A DNA stretch of 32,263 nucleotides. Source: Nonlabens dokdonensis. GTDB lineage: Bacteria > Bacteroidota > Bacteroidia > Flavobacteriales > Flavobacteriaceae. Each line of letters opens with the position of its first letter. The stretch's first letter is position 1. The notes beneath the pieces are model-generated. The model was not told where the DNA came from, ran no database searches, and saw only the letters and a list, made by a program, of their open reading frames with translations. The stretch is from contig NZ_MAAX01000113.1 in assembly GCF_002162835.1 (NCBI RefSeq), positions 1 through 32,263 of the forward strand, read 5' to 3'. Shown piece after piece: positions 24,525 to 32,263 of the stretch. The position numbers and the translations under genes are program-made.

Positions 24525-24555
24525 CTACCATCTCGTTTAAAATGTAAACATCTAT

Positions 24556-24577
24556 AATTTCTTAAGACTAAGAAATT
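24556..24577 (+). promoter_or_regulatory. Perfect 9-bp hairpin just upstream of the secreted nuclease gene
   Basis: AATTTCTTA (24556-24564) pairs with TAAGAAATT (24569-24577) around loop AGAC, ending 14 nt before the ATG at 24592. There is no T run, so it is not a normal terminator. It might be an operator or a 5'-UTR structure. Confidence 0.35.
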
Positions 24578-24591
24578 TACAACACACATAT

Positions 24592-26613
24592 ATGAAGAAT
24601 ATTACCCTATTGTTCTTATTACTTTCTGTAGTGGGAATTGCTCAAATCCCACCAGGATACTATAATAGTGCAAACGGACTTACAGGATATCAGCTAAAGT
24701 CTGAGTTAAGTATTATAATTTCTACTGGCTATAATGCCCAAAGTTATGGTTCATTAATTACTTTATACAACACATCTGATAACGATGAGTATTTTGATAA
24801 CGGTACACAAACGAATACGATCCTAGACATGTATTCTGAGAATCCTAACGGTGCAGATCCTTATAACTATGTCATAGGTGTCAACTCTAATTGTGGAAAT
24901 TTTAATAGCGAGGCAGATTGCTATAATCGAGAACATATTTATCCGCAAGGTTTCTTTAGTCAGAATGAGCCTATGCGTAGCGATGCTCACCACGTTATTC
25001 CTACTGATGGATGGGTAAATGGTGGTAGAAGTAATTTACCATTTGGAGAAGTAAACCCTAATGGCGCATCTATTACTACTTACATGAACGGTAGTAAAAA
25101 GGGACCTTCTATAACGACTGGTTTTAATGGGCAAGTTTTTGAACCTCTTGACGAGTTTAAAGGAGACATTGCTAGAATGTTACTTTATTTTGCTACTAGA
25201 TATGAAAACAACATAAACGACGCTGGCTGGGATGCTGCAAATGCTAGTGCAAACAATCCTCGTGATGGCTCAAGCGATCAATTCTATGAGCAATGGTATA
25301 TTGATTTACTTCTAGACTGGCATGCTCAGGATCCTGTAAGTCAAAAAGAGATAGATCGCAATAATGACATCTATGTACATCAAAATAATCGTAATCCTTA
25401 TGTGGATAATCCGCAGTATGTGACTATGATCTGGACCAGTAGTAATAATCCTTCGGGAAGAATGTTTGTTACTCTCAAAGATACATTTGTAGATCTTGAT
25501 ATGGATGGTTTTGCAAGTGCTGGAGATCAAATTACTTATGAATATGAAATTAATAACATAGGTACTACAGATTTATATAATGTACGAGCTGTAGCAGATT
25601 TTGGATCATTTACCTCTCCAGGTCAAATTCCGCAGCTCAACGCTGGTATTAATACGACTGATCCATTTGGAACACTTGCGTACACATTAACTCCAGCAGA
25701 TGTTTCAAGTTCTTGTAGTTGTGTTATCAATAAAATTACAGTCACTGCAGATTTTAATGCTACTGGTACAAATGGTAGTTTTTCAAAAGAAAGCGACGAT
25801 CCTGATAATTTTGCAAATGTGGACGGAAACGGTGACATGTTACCTGATGACGATACTAGAACAAACCTCAATGTTCAAATGCCATCTGGGGCCGCAACAG
25901 AGTTGTTTATATCAGAATACATTGAAGGTGGCGGAAATAATAAAGCTTTAGAAATTGCAAACTTCACTGGAACTGCTGTCAACCTAGCTGACTATTCTAT
26001 CCAATTAAGTCAAAATGGTAGCGGTACCTGGAACGTTTCAGAGACACTATCTGGAACGCTACAAGATCAAGAGGTTTATGTATTAGCAAGAGGTAACGCA
26101 AATGCAGCTATTCTAGCTGAAGCAGATTTATTATTAGGTAGTAGCAGTGTGTTAAATTTTAATGGTAATGATGCCATCGGTTTATTTAAAGCTGGGATTT
26201 TACTGGATCTTGTAGGTGATCCTAATAGTAATGCAGACGATATTCAAAATGAAACCTTAGTGCGTAAATCTAATATAACTGGACCTAATACCACATTTGA
26301 TAAAGTGGGAGAATGGAACATTTTTGCTCAAGACAATTCTAGTGACTTAGGTATGCATACTTTCGACAATACAGCGAGCAATGATGATTTTGTATTCCAA
26401 GATATTAGCATCTACCCTAACCCATCTACAGGTGCTTTCTATATCGGGAATCTAGAAAATGAACTGGAGCAACTAGACATTTATGATTTGTCTGGAAGAC
26501 AATTAGAAATTGCTTTAAACAACAATTATTTTTATATAAATAGAACTGGTGTTTTTATTGCACGACTACAAATAAACGGTGTTTCAAAAACATACAAACT
26601 TATAGTCAAGTAA
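24592..26613 (+). CDS. Secreted endonuclease I with lamin-tail domain and T9SS sorting tail
   Basis: 673 aa. Signal peptide (1-18), then an endonuclease I/NucM-type catalytic domain (about 20-285). The His-Me motifs are 'NREHIYPQGFF' (H115) and 'MRSDAHHVIPTDG' (H133/H134), followed by 'RSNLPFGEV', 'GDIARMLLYFATRY' and 'NRNPYVDNPQYV'. A beta-rich spacer (about 290-430) resembles surface-protein repeat domains. A lamin-tail domain follows (about 432-590: 'LFISEYIEGGGNNKALEIAN', 'GNDAIGLFKAG'). The C-terminal 70 residues ('DISIYPNPSTGAFYIGNLEN' to the end) are a type A T9SS domain. The likely role is an extracellular or cell-surface DNase/RNase for nutrient scavenging. A bidirectional terminator follows the stop. 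Confidence 0.92.
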   Translation: MKNITLLFLLLSVVGIAQIPPGYYNSANGLTGYQLKSELSIIISTGYNAQSYGSLITLYNTSDNDEYFDNGTQTNTILDMYSENPNGADPYNYVIGVNSNCGNFNSEADCYNREHIYPQGFFSQNEPMRSDAHHVIPTDGWVNGGRSNLPFGEVNPNGASITTYMNGSKKGPSITTGFNGQVFEPLDEFKGDIARMLLYFATRYENNINDAGWDAANASANNPRDGSSDQFYEQWYIDLLLDWHAQDPVSQKEIDRNNDIYVHQNNRNPYVDNPQYVTMIWTSSNNPSGRMFVTLKDTFVDLDMDGFASAGDQITYEYEINNIGTTDLYNVRAVADFGSFTSPGQIPQLNAGINTTDPFGTLAYTLTPADVSSSCSCVINKITVTADFNATGTNGSFSKESDDPDNFANVDGNGDMLPDDDTRTNLNVQMPSGAATELFISEYIEGGGNNKALEIANFTGTAVNLADYSIQLSQNGSGTWNVSETLSGTLQDQEVYVLARGNANAAILAEADLLLGSSSVLNFNGNDAIGLFKAGILLDLVGDPNSNADDIQNETLVRKSNITGPNTTFDKVGEWNIFAQDNSSDLGMHTFDNTASNDDFVFQDISIYPNPSTGAFYIGNLENELEQLDIYDLSGRQLEIALNNNYFYINRTGVFIARLQINGVSKTYKLIVK

Positions 26614-26628
26614 GATCTTACACTACTT

Positions 26629-26660
26629 AAAAAAAAAGAGCCTTAACAGGCTCTTTTTTT
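26629..26660. terminator. Bidirectional terminator between nuclease and alcohol dehydrogenase genes
   Basis: GAGCCT (26638-26643) pairs with AGGCTC (26648-26653) around TAAC. Nine A precede the stem and seven T follow it, so both convergent genes (stops at 26613 and 26685) can use it. Confidence 0.9.
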
Positions 26661-26684
26661 AATCGTACTAATGGTGATGATGTT

Positions 26685-27692
26685 CTATTTAGACATATTT
26701 AAAACACCTCTGAAACGCAATTCATTATTCATCATTTTATCAAAACCTTCTTTGGCATTATCTAGTGAGAATTCTTCAATCATAGGCAATGCTCCTGTAC
26801 GCTCGCTAAACTTTAATGTATCTTCACTGTCTGGTGCTACTCCACTAGGCCAACCTTTCAATGATTTTCTAGCTTGTAATAATTGCATTGGTGAAACTTT
26901 TACGTCATCGCCGGCAGCAGCGATTAATAACATCGTACCATCTATTCCTAAACCGTCGATAACACTCGATATAGCATCAGCGTGCGGTGCTGTGGCGACT
27001 ATGAGATCTGCGCCACCTAGTTGTTGTAATTGTTCTACGGCATCTTCATCTTTAGTAGCAATAAAATGATCTGCTCCTAGATCCATTGCAAGGTCCTTTT
27101 TATCATCTGTAGTACTTAGAGCGATGGTTCTCATTCCCATTTTATGAGCAAATTGTATCGCCAGGTGTCCTAGTCCACCTATTCCTTGAACTGCAACTGT
27201 ATCGCCAGCTCTCAATCCTGCATTACGCATCCCATTAAATACAGTAATACCTGCACATAAGAGTGGTGCTGCCTCAGTACTTTTTAAATCTTCAGGAACT
27301 CTCGCCGCTGCCTCATAAGGCGCTGTCATATATTCTGCATAACCACCATCGTAAGAAATACCAGAAACTTTGGCATTTTCACAGTTAATAAATTTACCTC
27401 TACGGCAAGGGTCACAGTCAAAACAATGTCCACCATGCCAGCCTATTCCTACTCGCTCTCCTTTTTCAAATAATGTTACATTATCTCCCAATTCTTCAAT
27501 AATCCCTATCACTTCATGACCTGGCGTTCTAGGAAAATCATTTCCCATAGCACCAGCTTGCGTAAAAGCATCACTGTGGCATATTCCACAAGCTTCTACT
27601 TTTAATAAAATCTCATTGGCTTTTGGAGAAGGCTTATCCATTTCTACGATGGTTAAATCGCCGCCTTGTTCTAAAAATCTTGCTGCTTTCAT
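26685..27692 (-). CDS. Zinc-dependent alcohol dehydrogenase
   Basis: 335 aa, medium-chain dehydrogenase family. The catalytic zinc site has Cys35 ('EACGICHSDA') and His59-Glu60 ('TPGHEVIG'). The structural zinc loop is complete ('GHCFDCDPCRRGKFINCENA', four cysteines). The cofactor Rossmann motif is 'VQGIGGLGHLAIQFAHKMG', and the following 'ALSTTDDKKDLAMDLGADHF' suggests either NAD or NADP. The overall pattern ('GIGWHGGHCFDC', 'DGGYAEYM') is close to bacterial AdhA/cinnamyl-alcohol-type dehydrogenases active on primary alcohols and aldehydes. It is monocistronic, divergent from the 27919 gene across 226 bp that carries a palindrome copy. Substrate not determinable. Confidence 0.93.
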   Translation of the reverse strand: MKAARFLEQGGDLTIVEMDKPSPKANEILLKVEACGICHSDAFTQAGAMGNDFPRTPGHEVIGIIEELGDNVTLFEKGERVGIGWHGGHCFDCDPCRRGKFINCENAKVSGISYDGGYAEYMTAPYEAAARVPEDLKSTEAAPLLCAGITVFNGMRNAGLRAGDTVAVQGIGGLGHLAIQFAHKMGMRTIALSTTDDKKDLAMDLGADHFIATKDEDAVEQLQQLGGADLIVATAPHADAISSVIDGLGIDGTMLLIAAAGDDVKVSPMQLLQARKSLKGWPSGVAPDSEDTLKFSERTGALPMIEEFSLDNAKEGFDKMMNNELRFRGVLNMSK

Positions 27693-27825
27693 AAGTTTTC
27701 GGTTTTAGTTTTCAATATAGATAAAATGCCTCTTAGAACATGTTAGAGATAGGTTAAGACTTAACAGTAAATCAATACTGATATATACGTTGCATCAGTG
27801 AAAAAAAACAGGAGCTTTATGATGT

Positions 27826-27841
27826 CGCTTTCGCGAAAGCG
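27826..27841. repeat. Dispersed palindrome, copy 7
   Basis: Perfect 16-mer, extended by T...A to 18 bp (27825-27842). It sits in the divergent gap upstream of both the alcohol dehydrogenase gene (133 nt) and the 27919 gene (77 nt). Confidence 0.97.
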
Positions 27842-27918
27842 AAACAATAACAAATCTTTTACCGGCGTTATATATTAAAGAAGTTTATATCTTTAATATT
27901 GCAATAATCAACCATCCT

Positions 27919-29139
27919 ATGAAATTATCTTACACAGTCTTATTTCCATTATTACTGATAGCCTTTAATAGCTATTCTCAAGATAGCTACCAGATGTACG
28001 GACCAGATGTAGAAGCATCTTTAAAACCTAAAGCTGGCTTACCAGAATTTACCTATGACTCACAATTGATGTCTAGTTTCATTTACAAAAGAGAGACTTA
28101 TGAAGATGATAAATTACAGTCCACAGAAACTATAAATAGACTCACTCGAGATGTTCAAGAATTAGATTATTTTCCTGTTATTGATGTTCAAAAATCTAAT
28201 TCTACCAGCTCAGATAAAGCTTCTATGGCTATTAAGAAGTCGGATACTGTTGCTTACACTCCAAAAAATGACGAGATCATATTTAATCATTCTTTGAGTC
28301 AGGAGCTGTTCCCAACTCCTACAAGAACAGAGCTTCTGGAAGAACTGGTCTTTGTAAATAAAGGTAAAATCATAGCGATTCAAGATATGAATATGTTTAA
28401 AAAATACAGTTATGATGCAAATGAAAATATAACTGAAATAGTAAGCTATCAAACGATATTAGAATTAAATGAAAGGAGTGAAAATCCAGTTCCCGTATTC
28501 ATCATGAGTCCATTATCCTATGTAAAAATTAGTTACGACTCGTCTAATAGAATGACCGATAAATGGATATACAGCAATCAAGAACTTTATTTTGAAAACG
28601 AAAACTCAGAATATAATGAAGCTTTAATAGTTCATCATGAAAAATATAAATACAATGATCGTGATCTATTAGATCAATCAACCCTTTCTACCTTTTTCAT
28701 TAAAAGTTTTCAAGAAAATGATCCAGCTGCCAAAGAATATGATAAACTTACTAATGATGTAGATACTATAGATTTTAATAAACTACTTAAATTCCTTCAT
28801 TCTAAAGATGTCTACCTAAAGAGTTACACTTATAACACCGGTAACCAAATCACAAAAAAGAGTGTAAATAAAGAGCAATGGCGTTTTAGAAATAATGAAT
28901 TGATAAAGACTAACAGTTTAGAAGTATCTAACATATCAATTGCCCAAAACGACAATAAAATAACCGTCGATGAGGAAATTGTTATAGACAATAACACATC
29001 TGATAAACAAAGATATAGAACCATTTTTGTAACCGATCAAAATTCTTATTTAACAGAAAAAACCACCTACTCAAATAAAACTAAAAAAGGGGAACTTACC
29101 TTAGAAACAAAGGAAACCATGAGTATCACCTACAAATAG
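27919..29139 (+). CDS. Secreted protein with YD-like repeats, unknown function
   Basis: 406 aa. A signal peptide (about 1-20, ending NSYSQ) precedes a hydrophilic, charged chain without transmembrane segments. Four irregular units resemble RHS/YD-type strands ('YSYDANENITEIVSYQ', 'ISYDSSNRMTDKWIYS', 'YKYNDRDLLDQSTLST' and 'YTYNTGNQITKKSVNK'). Each has an aromatic-x-Y-D/N turn followed by a polar strand. There is no toxin core, T9SS tail or lipobox, so it is probably periplasmic or loosely exported. The DNA is markedly AT-rich, as in its neighbours. I do not recognise a named family. A palindrome copy lies 77 nt upstream and another 41 nt downstream. Confidence 0.7.
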   Translation: MKLSYTVLFPLLLIAFNSYSQDSYQMYGPDVEASLKPKAGLPEFTYDSQLMSSFIYKRETYEDDKLQSTETINRLTRDVQELDYFPVIDVQKSNSTSSDKASMAIKKSDTVAYTPKNDEIIFNHSLSQELFPTPTRTELLEELVFVNKGKIIAIQDMNMFKKYSYDANENITEIVSYQTILELNERSENPVPVFIMSPLSYVKISYDSSNRMTDKWIYSNQELYFENENSEYNEALIVHHEKYKYNDRDLLDQSTLSTFFIKSFQENDPAAKEYDKLTNDVDTIDFNKLLKFLHSKDVYLKSYTYNTGNQITKKSVNKEQWRFRNNELIKTNSLEVSNISIAQNDNKITVDEEIVIDNNTSDKQRYRTIFVTDQNSYLTEKTTYSNKTKKGELTLETKETMSITYK

Positions 29140-29180
29140 TTTACGTAATATATTTATTGTAAATAAGACGTTAATAATTC

Positions 29181-29196
29181 CGCTTTCGCGAAAGCG
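29181..29196. repeat. Dispersed palindrome, copy 8 (extended)
   Basis: Perfect 16-mer whose symmetry extends by TTC on the left and GAA on the right to 22 bp (29178-29199). Intergenic, 61 nt upstream of the purL ATG and 29 nt upstream of its -7 box. Confidence 0.97.
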
Positions 29197-29225
29197 GAAA
29201 CAACTAAAATAAGCCCCTAAAAAAG

Positions 29226-29233
29226 TATCTTTG
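29226..29233 (+). promoter_or_regulatory. Promoter -7 box of purL
   Basis: TATCTTTG fits TAnnTTTG and ends 24 nt before the ATG at 29258. No clear -33 TTG; the palindrome lies just upstream. No purine riboswitch is visible in the short leader. Confidence 0.5.
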
Positions 29234-29257
29234 CAATAGCCCATAAAAGCGCTCACA

Positions 29258-32200
29258 ATGATTCATTTTTACGGAAATCCGTCCAAGTCAGTTTACGCAG
29301 TACAAACCCAAGCACCGATCTCTACAGAAGATGATCAAAAATTACAATGGCTTTTTGCCGATGCTCCAAAACTAGAAGCCGATGCTTTATCGGGATTCTT
29401 TACGGGACCACGTGCAACCACCATTACTCCATGGTCTACAAATGCTGTAGAGATTACTCAAAACATGGAAATTAAAGGAATTCTAAGAATCGAGGAATTT
29501 CATGCTTGTGAGGAGAACTCGCAGTATGATAAAATGTTGTTGCAAAAGTTTGATGGACTCAATCAATCGCAATTTGATATTAATGTAGAAGCTGAAGGCG
29601 TCCTAGAAATAGATGATATTCCTGCTTATAATATGCAAGAAGGATTATCACTTAGCGATGATGAGATCGATTACTTGATCCAGCTTTCTGAAAAATTAGA
29701 TCGTAAATTAACTGATAGTGAGGTATTCGGTTTTTCACAAGTAAACTCTGAGCACTGCCGCCACAAAATATTTAATGGAACTTTTATCATTGATGGTGAA
29801 GAGATGCCTACTTCCCTATTCAAACTCATTAAAGAAACCTCTAAACGCTGGCCTAACGGAATCGTAAGTGCATACAGCGATAACGTAGCCTTTGTAAAAG
29901 GACCACAAGCAGAACAGTTTGCGCCTAAAACTGCAAACAAGCCAGACGTTTATCAAACCAGTCTTTTTGATTCGGTAATATCATTAAAGGCCGAAACACA
30001 CAACTTCCCTACTACCGTAGAGCCATTTAATGGTGCTGCAACCGGTTCTGGTGGAGAAATACGCGATAGACTTGCTGGTGGACAAGGTTCTTTACCACTT
30101 GCAGGAACTGCGGTTTATATGACCAGCTACTCGAGATTAAATGAAGAACGACCATGGGAAAATGGCTTTGAAGCTCGTAAATGGCTCTATCAAACACCTA
30201 TGGATATCTTAATCAAAGCATCAAATGGTGCGAGTGATTTTGGTAACAAATTTGGCCAACCGTTAATCACAGGTTCTGTATTAACATTTGAACATCAAGA
30301 AGGTGATCAAAACTTAGGCTTCGACAAAGTCATCATGCAAGCTGGCGGAATAGGTTATGGAAAGAAAGAACAAGCCTTAAAGAAAACTCCAGACGCAGGC
30401 GATGATATCATCGTTATGGGTGGAGATAATTACCGTATTGGAATGGGTGGTGCTGCCGTAAGTAGTGCAGACACTGGCGCACTAGATTCTGGTCTAGAAT
30501 TAAACGCTGTACAACGCTCTAATCCAGAAATGCAAAAACGTGCTGCAAACGCGATACGTGGACTCGTAGAAAGTGATAACAATCCTATTAAATCCATCCA
30601 CGATCACGGTGCTGGTGGGCACTTGAATTGTCTATCAGAATTAGTAGAAGAAACTGGCGGAATCATAGATATAGAGAAATTGCCAGTTGGTGATCCTACA
30701 CTATCTCGCAAAGAACTAATCGGTAACGAGTCCCAAGAACGTATGGGATTAGTGATGGATGCAAAAGACTCACCTGTACTGGAAGAAATAGCCGCTCGTG
30801 AGCGTGCACCTTTATATAAAGTAGGTAAAGTTACCGGAGATAATAAGTTCACGTTCAGTGAAAAAAATGGTCGCAGCCCTATGGATCTAGCGCTGGAAGA
30901 TATGTTCGGTTCTAGTCCTAAAACCATAATGGATGACAAGACCATCGAGCGCATTTATGATGCGGTTCCTTATGATGGTAAAGATTTTAAGCTCTATTTA
31001 TACAACGTATTACGCATGGAAGCTGTCGCTTGTAAAGACTGGCTGACTAATAAAGTAGATCGCTGTGTAACAGGTCGCGTTGCCAAACAACAGACTTGTG
31101 GAGAACTGCAACTACCATTAAATAACGTAGGTGTTATGGCGATGGATTATAACGGTAAAAATGGAGTAGCGACCACAATAGGTCACGCGCCAGTTGCCGC
31201 ATTAATCGATCCAGCTGCTGGTTCTCGCAATGCTATTGCAGAGTCGCTGACTAATCTTGTTTTTGCACCATTAGAAAAAGGCCTTAAAGGCGTGAGTCTA
31301 AGTGCTAACTGGATGTGGCCATGTAACAATCCTGGTGAAGATGCTCGTTTATACAACGCTGTAAAAGCCGTGAGCGATTTTGCCATTGAATTAGGAATCA
31401 ACATTCCTACTGGTAAGGACAGTCTTTCTATGAAGCAAAAATATCCAGACATGGATGTATTGGCTCCTGGAACGGTCATCATCAGTACGGTAGGTGCTTG
31501 TGATGATATTTCTAAAGTCGTAGAACCGGTATTGCAACGCGATTACAAGGCTCCTATTTATTACATCAATATGAGTGGCGATGACCATAAACTAGGTGGC
31601 TCTAGCTTTGCACAAACACAAAATAAAATTGGTAATGAATGTCCTACGATTGTGGATAGTTCCGCTTTCGCGAAAGCGTTTACCGCTATACAATCTTTGA
31701 TAAAATCAGGCAAAGTGCTCGCAGGGCACGATGTTGCTAGTGGTGGATTAATTACCACTTTACTAGAAATGTGTTTCCCTTCACAAAACGTGGGAATGGA
31801 ACTGGATCTGGCTACGGTAGGTCATGATATGGTCAAAGTTTTGTTCTCAGAAAATGCTGGAATCGTGCTACAAGCTACCGATGATAGCGTAGAAGAAGAA
31901 TTGGCTAAAACAGGCGTTCCTTTCTTTAAAATAGGAAACGCCATAGACGAAGCCGTTTTAGACATCAATGAATTCATCATAGACGTAGATGACATGCGTG
32001 ATGTTTGGTATGAAACTTCACATTTATTAGACCGCAAACAATCATTTAACGGCACCGCAGATGAACGTGCGTTAAACTATGTGAACCAGCCGCTGGAATT
32101 TAAATTTCCTGAGCATTTTACAGGAAAACTACCAGAATTACCTCAAAAACGCATCAAAGCAGCCGTAATACGTGAAAAAGGAAGTAATTCTGAACGAGAA

Positions 32201-32263
32201 ATGGCACGTGCGATGTACCTCGCAGGCTTTGAAGTTATAGACGTTCACATGACCGATTTAATA
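29258..32263 (+). CDS. purL: Phosphoribosylformylglycinamidine synthase, large fused form (3' end outside window)
   Basis: 1002 codons are present from the ATG at 29258, and the frame is open to the edge. It converts FGAR, glutamine and ATP to FGAM in purine synthesis. This is the long single-chain type of about 1220-1300 aa. The N-terminal PurS-like part ('HFYGNPSKSVYAVQTQ') is followed by 'FSQVNSEHCRHKIFNG' near residue 165. The synthetase core has 'SLKAETHNFPTTVEPFNGAA' near 245 and 'GSGGEIRDRLAGGQG'. Later motifs are 'DHGAGGHLNCLSELVEETGG', 'ALSAGMGGAA'-type loops (here 'NYRIGMGGAAVSSAD') and 'PTGKDSLSMKQKY'. The chain reaches the start of the glutaminase domain ('KAAVIREKGSNSEREMARAM') before the edge cuts it. 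The palindrome encodes Ala803-Phe-Ala-Lys-Ala807. Confidence 0.95.
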   Translation, partial: MIHFYGNPSKSVYAVQTQAPISTEDDQKLQWLFADAPKLEADALSGFFTGPRATTITPWSTNAVEITQNMEIKGILRIEEFHACEENSQYDKMLLQKFDGLNQSQFDINVEAEGVLEIDDIPAYNMQEGLSLSDDEIDYLIQLSEKLDRKLTDSEVFGFSQVNSEHCRHKIFNGTFIIDGEEMPTSLFKLIKETSKRWPNGIVSAYSDNVAFVKGPQAEQFAPKTANKPDVYQTSLFDSVISLKAETHNFPTTVEPFNGAATGSGGEIRDRLAGGQGSLPLAGTAVYMTSYSRLNEERPWENGFEARKWLYQTPMDILIKASNGASDFGNKFGQPLITGSVLTFEHQEGDQNLGFDKVIMQAGGIGYGKKEQALKKTPDAGDDIIVMGGDNYRIGMGGAAVSSADTGALDSGLELNAVQRSNPEMQKRAANAIRGLVESDNNPIKSIHDHGAGGHLNCLSELVEETGGIIDIEKLPVGDPTLSRKELIGNESQERMGLVMDAKDSPVLEEIAARERAPLYKVGKVTGDNKFTFSEKNGRSPMDLALEDMFGSSPKTIMDDKTIERIYDAVPYDGKDFKLYLYNVLRMEAVACKDWLTNKVDRCVTGRVAKQQTCGELQLPLNNVGVMAMDYNGKNGVATTIGHAPVAALIDPAAGSRNAIAESLTNLVFAPLEKGLKGVSLSANWMWPCNNPGEDARLYNAVKAVSDFAIELGINIPTGKDSLSMKQKYPDMDVLAPGTVIISTVGACDDISKVVEPVLQRDYKAPIYYINMSGDDHKLGGSSFAQTQNKIGNECPTIVDSSAFAKAFTAIQSLIKSGKVLAGHDVASGGLITTLLEMCFPSQNVGMELDLATVGHDMVKVLFSENAGIVLQATDDSVEEELAKTGVPFFKIGNAIDEAVLDINEFIIDVDDMRDVWYETSHLLDRKQSFNGTADERALNYVNQPLEFKFPEHFTGKLPELPQKRIKAAVIREKGSNSEREMARAMYLAGFEVIDVHMTDLI
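31663..31678. repeat. Dispersed palindrome, copy 9 (inside purL)
   Basis: Perfect 16-mer read as Ala803-Phe-Ala-Lys-Ala807 ('VDSSAFAKAFTAIQSL'), at the start of a helix in the second synthetase half, not at a catalytic motif. Confidence 0.97.

Noticed and set aside
19543-29196. The palindrome as an intrinsic terminator
   Set aside because: Copies in divergent gaps (23227, 27826) follow no gene end, none is followed by a T run, and real terminators with T runs exist elsewhere in the window.
4121-31678. The palindrome as the chromosome-partition site parS
   Set aside because: parS is TGTTTCACGTGAAACA; only the TTTC...GAAA layout is shared, the centre differs in length, and nine copies in 32 kb is far too dense for parS.
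29671-32055. Several minus-strand reading frames of 65-116 aa
   Set aside because: All are antisense shadows of purL, which has continuous conserved motifs on the plus strand.
1-32263. CRISPR array, tRNA, rRNA, insertion sequence or phage genes
   Set aside because: No regularly spaced repeats, tRNA-like cloverleafs, transposase motifs or phage structural proteins were seen.

Overview
The window reads as chromosomal DNA of a marine-type Flavobacteriaceae (Bacteroidota). The evidence is: AT-rich sequence with almost no Shine-Dalgarno sites; TAnnTTTG -7 boxes just upstream of several starts; type IX secretion C-terminal domains on two secreted proteins; a GldI-type gliding PPIase; a short CarB; and many small lipoproteins. 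The genus cannot be fixed from sequence alone, though a Nonlabens/Dokdonia-like organism would fit. No phage, insertion sequence, CRISPR array, tRNA or rRNA is visible.

Layout. 1-2565: a divergent extracytoplasmic cluster. On the minus strand are an OB-fold protein, a CxxCH protein with a T9SS tail and a DUF5777 barrel (cut by the window edge). On the plus strand are a cytochrome-c-like lipoprotein and a YceI protein. 2562-4572 (minus): a secreted serine hydrolase and a small membrane protein. 4751-7930 (minus): carB and rpmH, each closed by a clear terminator. 8266-9379: a TPR membrane protein converging on ndk across two terminators. 9554-12326: an nrnA-gldI-cyclophilin/FKBP lipoprotein run, ending in a terminator. 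12384-13650: RidA plus a nucleoside phosphorylase, 1 bp apart. 13841-15892: ppk1, followed by a 479-bp AT-rich gap. 16372-19533: a secreted protein, a soluble substrate-binding-like protein, a small membrane protein and a Dus enzyme. 19592-21787: a large radical-SAM protein with an unusual cysteine spacing. 21862-21961 (minus): a possible small RNA. 22111-24524: a beta-propeller lipoprotein divergent from an RsmB-type methyltransferase. 24592-29139: a secreted T9SS nuclease, a zinc alcohol dehydrogenase and a secreted protein of unknown function. 29258 to the end: purL, cut by the window.

Most genes are housekeeping: pyrimidine and purine synthesis (carB, purL, ndk, nucleoside phosphorylase), nanoRNA/pAp turnover (nrnA), rRNA/tRNA modification (RsmB-like, Dus), polyphosphate (ppk1), and envelope protein folding or gliding (gldI and the dual PPIase).

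The signal that ordinary annotation leaves unexplained is a 16-bp perfect palindrome, CGCTTTCGCGAAAGCG. It occurs nine times (one copy with one mismatch), about once per 3.6 kb. Four copies lie inside conserved enzyme genes, where three are read as Ala-Phe-Ala-Lys-Ala. All five intergenic copies lie upstream of a start codon. It looks like a genome-wide dispersed element of HIP1/REP type and is the best candidate here for something undescribed. Further candidates are the heme/YceI/DUF5777 cluster, the putative small RNA, the CX4CX2C radical-SAM enzyme and the cyclophilin-FKBP fusion lipoprotein.
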